A stretch of 18,069 bases of DNA, taken from the NCBI GenBank assembly GCA_946480995.1, contig CAMLMF010000008.1, positions 1-18,069 on the forward strand, read 5' to 3'. This document shows positions 15,213 through 18,069 of this stretch, in pieces (position 1 is the first letter of the stretch; each line of letters starts with the position of its first letter). Below the pieces are notes generated by a model, which was not told the DNA's origin, ran no database searches, and saw only the letters and a list, made by a program, of their open reading frames with translations. This stretch comes from an uncultured Bdellovibrio sp. (GTDB lineage Bacteria; Bdellovibrionota; Bdellovibrionia; Bdellovibrionales; Bdellovibrionaceae). The position numbers and the translations under genes are program-made.

Positions 15213-16441
15213 TGAGAAACTCCCGGTACTGTATCCGGCAGGATTAATTCGCAACGCCCGCCACTCAGCGTAATTGACGAAGCATAGGTCGCAGGACTTC
15301 CTCCACACGCACAACTTGGTTGAGCAGGAATACTTACAAACGCCGCCACAGAGCCACCACTCACAACCGGGGTGCACACACCACGAACGGGTTGTAAAGT
15401 TCCCTCTCCACCACAGGTGTCACAAGTTTCGGTACACACGGGTTTGGGGCCGGAGGTGCACACTGTTCTGCAGTTGCAATCACAGCTTCCGCAGGTCACA
15501 GCCGTATCCTGCCAAGTTGCTGAACACGTCGGAAGAGTCGTACTGTAGTTCTCTGGGCAAACAGCAACACTTGCAAGTGGAGGAGCTCCAGAGATCACAC
15601 CACGCCAATCCTGCCGAGTTTTTCCGACGAAGACACAGGTGGGAGTTTGCGCACCGGTGCGACTATCCAAGGATGGAGGGGACAAACGATTCAAGACATA
15701 ATTTGCGGGACAAGATAAACGGCGCATATCTGCACACTTCATTTCAAATCGACCTCCCCCTAACGGGGACGCGACAAAGTTAATTCCGACAGGAATTTGA
15801 TTGCTCGCACAAGACACCTGAGGAGTACTGGCGCAATAGGGTTGACCGGAATTATTGTTAAACCCCGTCATGACGTATTTATTTTCTTGCAGCGAACAAT
15901 CCTCATTCAGATTCTGCGAAAATACGTCATAAGGTAAAAGGACAGTGTAATCACTATCTTCAAACGGAAGTTGTGAGGCACCGAGGCGCTGCAAAGGAAC
16001 GTTGTCATCTTGTGCCGTCTTCACTTCGATAGAGTACGCTAAACGACAATCAGGATAGGACGGCGACGGAAAACATTTAATATCAAGTGTTGTTTGCAAG
16101 CGACAACTTGTCGAGTTACAAAATCTTCCGTCTTCTTCCAATTGCACGGGTCCGCGGATACTTGCCCACAAGGTCATGTCAGCACTGTGAACGGCAAAGT
16201 CCCCAGGACGATGTCCCTTCATCAAATTGCCAGCGATAGGACGAATTTTTCCTAAATCCTGAGCTGAATCCAGGATGGCACTTTCAATTTCACTAGCTGT
16301 CGCTAGAACACGGCTTTTTTTACTGACGTTGGTGACGTAAAATGAAGTCAAAGATGTCGTACTTGCGATGACGATACCCAAAAACGCCACCGCGATAATT
16401 GCTTCGATCAGAGTAAAGCCGCTATTACGATTGCTCCTCAT
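15209..16441 (-). CDS. Large type IV prepilin-like protein with Cys-rich C-terminal domain
   Basis: A 410-aa protein from ATG 16441. It has a short basic leader (MRSNRNSG) followed by a textbook prepilin helix, FTLIEAIIAVAFLGIVIA, with cleavage after Gly8 and Glu at +5. An upstream in-frame GTG at 16513 has no ribosome site and would spoil the leader. Residues 30-180 are the usual alpha-beta pilin body with four cysteines. Three tandem C-loops follow at 182-203 (YVMTGFNNNSGQPYC), 211-236 and 244-269. A dense cluster of eight cysteines lies at 317-343 (CGSCDCNCRTVC then CTETCDTC). Total Cys is 24. It is far larger than ordinary pilins of 130-200 residues. As the only one of the three with a canonical processing site, it is probably the PilV/GspI-like core of the set. 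Confidence 0.85.
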   Translation of the reverse strand: MRSNRNSGFTLIEAIIAVAFLGIVIASTTSLTSFYVTNVSKKSRVLATASEIESAILDSAQDLGKIRPIAGNLMKGHRPGDFAVHSADMTLWASIRGPVQLEEDGRFCNSTSCRLQTTLDIKCFPSPSYPDCRLAYSIEVKTAQDDNVPLQRLGASQLPFEDSDYTVLLPYDVFSQNLNEDCSLQENKYVMTGFNNNSGQPYCASTPQVSCASNQIPVGINFVASPLGGGRFEMKCADMRRLSCPANYVLNRLSPPSLDSRTGAQTPTCVFVGKTRQDWRGVISGAPPLASVAVCPENYSTTLPTCSATWQDTAVTCGSCDCNCRTVCTSGPKPVCTETCDTCGGEGTLQPVRGVCTPVVSGGSVAAFVSIPAQPSCACGGSPATYASSITLSGGRCELILPDTVPGVSQ

Positions 16442-16475
16442 AAGCGTACAAATCCTTCTGACTAAGTTGATTTTC

Positions 16476-16503
16476 TTATCGGCCAACTGCCTCAGAAAAT
16501 TCA
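16476..16503 (-). promoter_or_regulatory. Sigma-28 (FliA)-like promoter for the pilin-like genes
   Basis: The minus strand carries GCCGATAA (16476-16483), identical to the sigma-28 -10 consensus. Twelve bases upstream is TGAATTTT (16496-16503), which matches six of eight positions of the -35 consensus TAAAGTTT; the usual spacing is 11. Transcription would begin about 25 bases before the ATG at 16441, leaving the AAGGA ribosome site in the leader. No experimental support is available here. Confidence 0.5.
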
Positions 16504-16606
16504 CTGTTTTCACTCAAAAGGATGTTACTAAAGAATTCTTCACATCGTAATGCGCTTCAATATGATATTTGCCAGAATAGAAGGAGGGGGTTGATGAATT
16601 TGATTT

Positions 16607-17851
16607 TTACTCTGGGTCCCCCGAGGCATCAAAGGTCATTCTATTATAGTGCTGAACGAATGAGGCGCGGTCTGCGACCACCGACAATTGGATGTCGTAC
16701 AAATTCGCTGCCGGAGTCATACCAGAGATGTTTTCTGCAATATCTAACTGTCTGACATAAATCCACCCACCGGTCGTAACTGCTTTACCAGAAAGGAAGC
16801 GCACTGTTCCCCCACCGTCATGAACCACGATCATCTCATCACCACGAGCCAAGCGTGCATAGGAGGTATCAATGTTTTCACTGACCTGTGCCGCAGAGTA
16901 TTCTGCTGCAGAGATTGCCCGAGTTCTTGCCGGCGCAGAACCCATTTTAATCACGAATGCAAAAGCCTGTCTTTGCGCCGCATAACCTGCCATGCGCACA
17001 TCCGATGAACCTGATGTTACAAAAAAGCGCATATTGCGTGGAACGTTGTAACCAATCAGAGCTTCAGTAAAGCTTAAACTGACCGTCGAAGACTCTGTCC
17101 ACGGAAAGGCGCAATCACCTGCAGGCATGATGCCGAGCGAACACGCCGTCATAGAATCACTTGGATTGTACTGATTCTTGAATCCCGTATAAGAATAGAA
17201 TTCATAGGTATAAGAACCTGCAGCTGGTTTTTTTGCGATACGGATTGGATATGAATGCAAGGATCTGAAATTACGTTTATCTTCCGACGGCACACTCGGA
17301 GTTGTTGGCGTCGGTTGCGGCGCAGGATTCACAACGACCGGTGGAGTTGGTGTAGGCACCGGTGTTGGCACAGGCGTCGTCACGTTTTCATAAATAGTCA
17401 CAGTTTTCGCGCCAGGCGTACAAGCCACAGCACTTCCATCATGTAAAACTCCGCGGAATCTTAAAAGATAAGAACCCGCAGGAAACGAATTCCCCGCCCA
17501 AGTCAAAGTTCCATTCGTCGCACCTATATCAAAGAAGTCCCCGTCGCCCACGGCAACTTGCAGTTGCCAAATATCAGTTGAATACAAAGTCACGCGAAGC
17601 TCTTCATCGCGATTCATCCCATCCGTAATGTACACATAGCAAGAAGCGCTCGTGGGCTTCAGACTATTATTGGCGGCGGAAAGTGGTGTGTATTGACCTT
17701 GACTCCAAATCGAGGAACTTGAAGAGGACTGAGAGCTATTCGCCTCTTGTCCAAAATCCAAGCTTGTAACACCTTTGGAACATCCCGTTCCCATTAAAAG
17801 GCTTGTAAGTAATATTGAAACCATCTTTGTCGTATTACGGTGTTGATCCAT
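16607..17851 (-). CDS. Lipoprotein with beta-sandwich domain and Pro/Thr linker, pilin-operon leader gene
   Basis: A 414-aa protein from ATG 17851, which has GGGAG five bases upstream; the alternative ATG four codons earlier overlaps that site. A signal sequence with lipobox-like MGTGC places the lipidated residue at Cys24. The -3 position is Gly, so the box is loose. A Ser-rich tether (SSQSSSSSS) follows, then a beta-rich domain at about 70-152, a Pro/Thr linker at 159-188 (TPVPTPVPTPTPP), and a C-terminal domain of about 225 residues of mixed beta character. I recognise no family for the C-terminal domain. It lies upstream of the three pilin-like genes on the same strand with a 165-bp gap. 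The similar Pro-rich linker in the last gene of the cluster supports a shared function at the cell surface. Confidence 0.72.
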   Translation of the reverse strand: MDQHRNTTKMVSILLTSLLMGTGCSKGVTSLDFGQEANSSQSSSSSSIWSQGQYTPLSAANNSLKPTSASCYVYITDGMNRDEELRVTLYSTDIWQLQVAVGDGDFFDIGATNGTLTWAGNSFPAGSYLLRFRGVLHDGSAVACTPGAKTVTIYENVTTPVPTPVPTPTPPVVVNPAPQPTPTTPSVPSEDKRNFRSLHSYPIRIAKKPAAGSYTYEFYSYTGFKNQYNPSDSMTACSLGIMPAGDCAFPWTESSTVSLSFTEALIGYNVPRNMRFFVTSGSSDVRMAGYAAQRQAFAFVIKMGSAPARTRAISAAEYSAAQVSENIDTSYARLARGDEMIVVHDGGGTVRFLSGKAVTTGGWIYVRQLDIAENISGMTPAANLYDIQLSVVADRASFVQHYNRMTFDASGDPE

Positions 17852-18069
17852 GTTTGCTCCCATTCTATTTATTCAAAACAGTACCCGACCTTCATCGACG
17901 TACTCCTCGACCTCCTTGAATGCGCTAAAACTCTGGGTCCACAGCGGGGTAAACAGATTAGACAGAATTAAGAGAACTTTTGATAAACTTCTAGACGAAG
18001 AGTCTTTCAAATAAAACGAGAGCCTATTCACAAGTGAACCAAAATTTGAAATCTGGGAGCAGAATTTTA
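17852..18069 (-). promoter_or_regulatory. Upstream leader region of the lipoprotein gene
   Basis: No long gene is visible in these 218 bases. On the minus strand, TTGAAA (18005-18010) and TTTATC (17982-17987) are 17 bases apart and could form a weak sigma-70 promoter. This would give a leader of about 120 bases before ATG 17851. The leader contains AAGGAGG (17911-17917) and GAGGAG (17903-17908) ahead of an 8-codon ORF at 17869-17895. Confidence 0.3.
17869..17895 (-). CDS. Possible 8-codon leader peptide
   Basis: ATG at 17895 starts MKVGYCFE and stops at TAA 17869, 18 bases before the lipoprotein start. GAGGAG lies seven bases upstream of its ATG, an ideal ribosome binding distance, and a second strong purine-rich site is just before that. 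No codon bias for a single amino acid suggests attenuation, so it may be chance. Confidence 0.2.
   Translation of the reverse strand: MKVGYCFE

Noticed and set aside
15213..15377. Upstream extension of the second pilin-like gene
   Set aside because: The extra Cys-rich residues are an out-of-frame shadow of the preceding gene. ATG 15212 has the ATGA overlap and GGGAG.
16442..16513. GTG 16513 as start of the first pilin-like gene
   Set aside because: It lacks a ribosome site, would bury the prepilin leader behind 24 extra residues, and overlaps the sigma-28-like promoter.
16609..17940. 11-base match ACTCTGGGTCC near the end and upstream of the lipoprotein gene
   Set aside because: It is short, one copy is coding and the other is not, and nothing in the flanks matches, so it is probably chance.
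18034..18069. Plus-strand open frame from GTG 18034 to the right edge
   Set aside because: Only 12 codons are visible and no ribosome site precedes it.

Overview
The window looks like chromosome of a Bdellovibrio-type predatory bacterium (Bdellovibrionota). The reasons are a MotA/TolQ-ExbD-AgmX/PglI-type envelope motor operon of the kind known from myxobacteria and Bdellovibrio, a dimeric (bacterial type 2) glycyl-tRNA synthetase, dense same-strand operons with ATGA overlaps, a sigma-28-like promoter, and many secreted cysteine-rich proteins. This assignment is inference from gene content; no database search was possible. I see no tRNA, rRNA, CRISPR array, insertion sequence or prophage.

Region 1 (1-8250, minus strand): a nine-gene operon read right to left. 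It encodes a TolQ/ExbB-like proton channel subunit, two different ExbD/TolR-like subunits, a 996-aa secreted TPR protein, a small 87-aa secreted protein, a single-pass TonB-like protein with a Gly-rich spacer and an AgmX/PglI C-terminal domain, an Ig-domain lipoprotein, a beta-barrel outer membrane protein, and a further secreted protein cut by the left edge. Most junctions are 4-bp ATGA overlaps or a few bases apart. Together they describe a proton-driven machine spanning inner membrane, periplasm and outer membrane, similar in plan to the Myxococcus Agl/Glt gliding motor.

Region 2 (8245-10117): a glycyl-tRNA synthetase gene on the minus strand with its own likely promoter and terminator, divergent from a small secreted diheme cytochrome c on the plus strand.

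Region 3 (10118-13276): a complete RND (HAE1/AcrB-like) efflux transporter on the plus strand with no adaptor or outer-membrane partner beside it. Its ribosome binding site lies inside a perfect 9-bp inverted repeat.

Region 4 (13280-18069, minus strand): the most unusual part. A lipoprotein gene is followed by three large prepilin-like proteins (410, 257 and 391 aa). All three are cysteine-rich with even cysteine counts (24, 12, 14), and all carry tandem disulfide-loop motifs of one recognisable type. One ends in a dense Cys cluster, another in a Pro-rich stalk with a Cys-containing tip. A sigma-28-like promoter precedes the three pilin-like genes. I interpret this as a set of minor pilins or pseudopilins building an elaborated, disulfide-stabilised tip on a type IV pilus or type II secretion-like fibre whose core machinery is encoded elsewhere.
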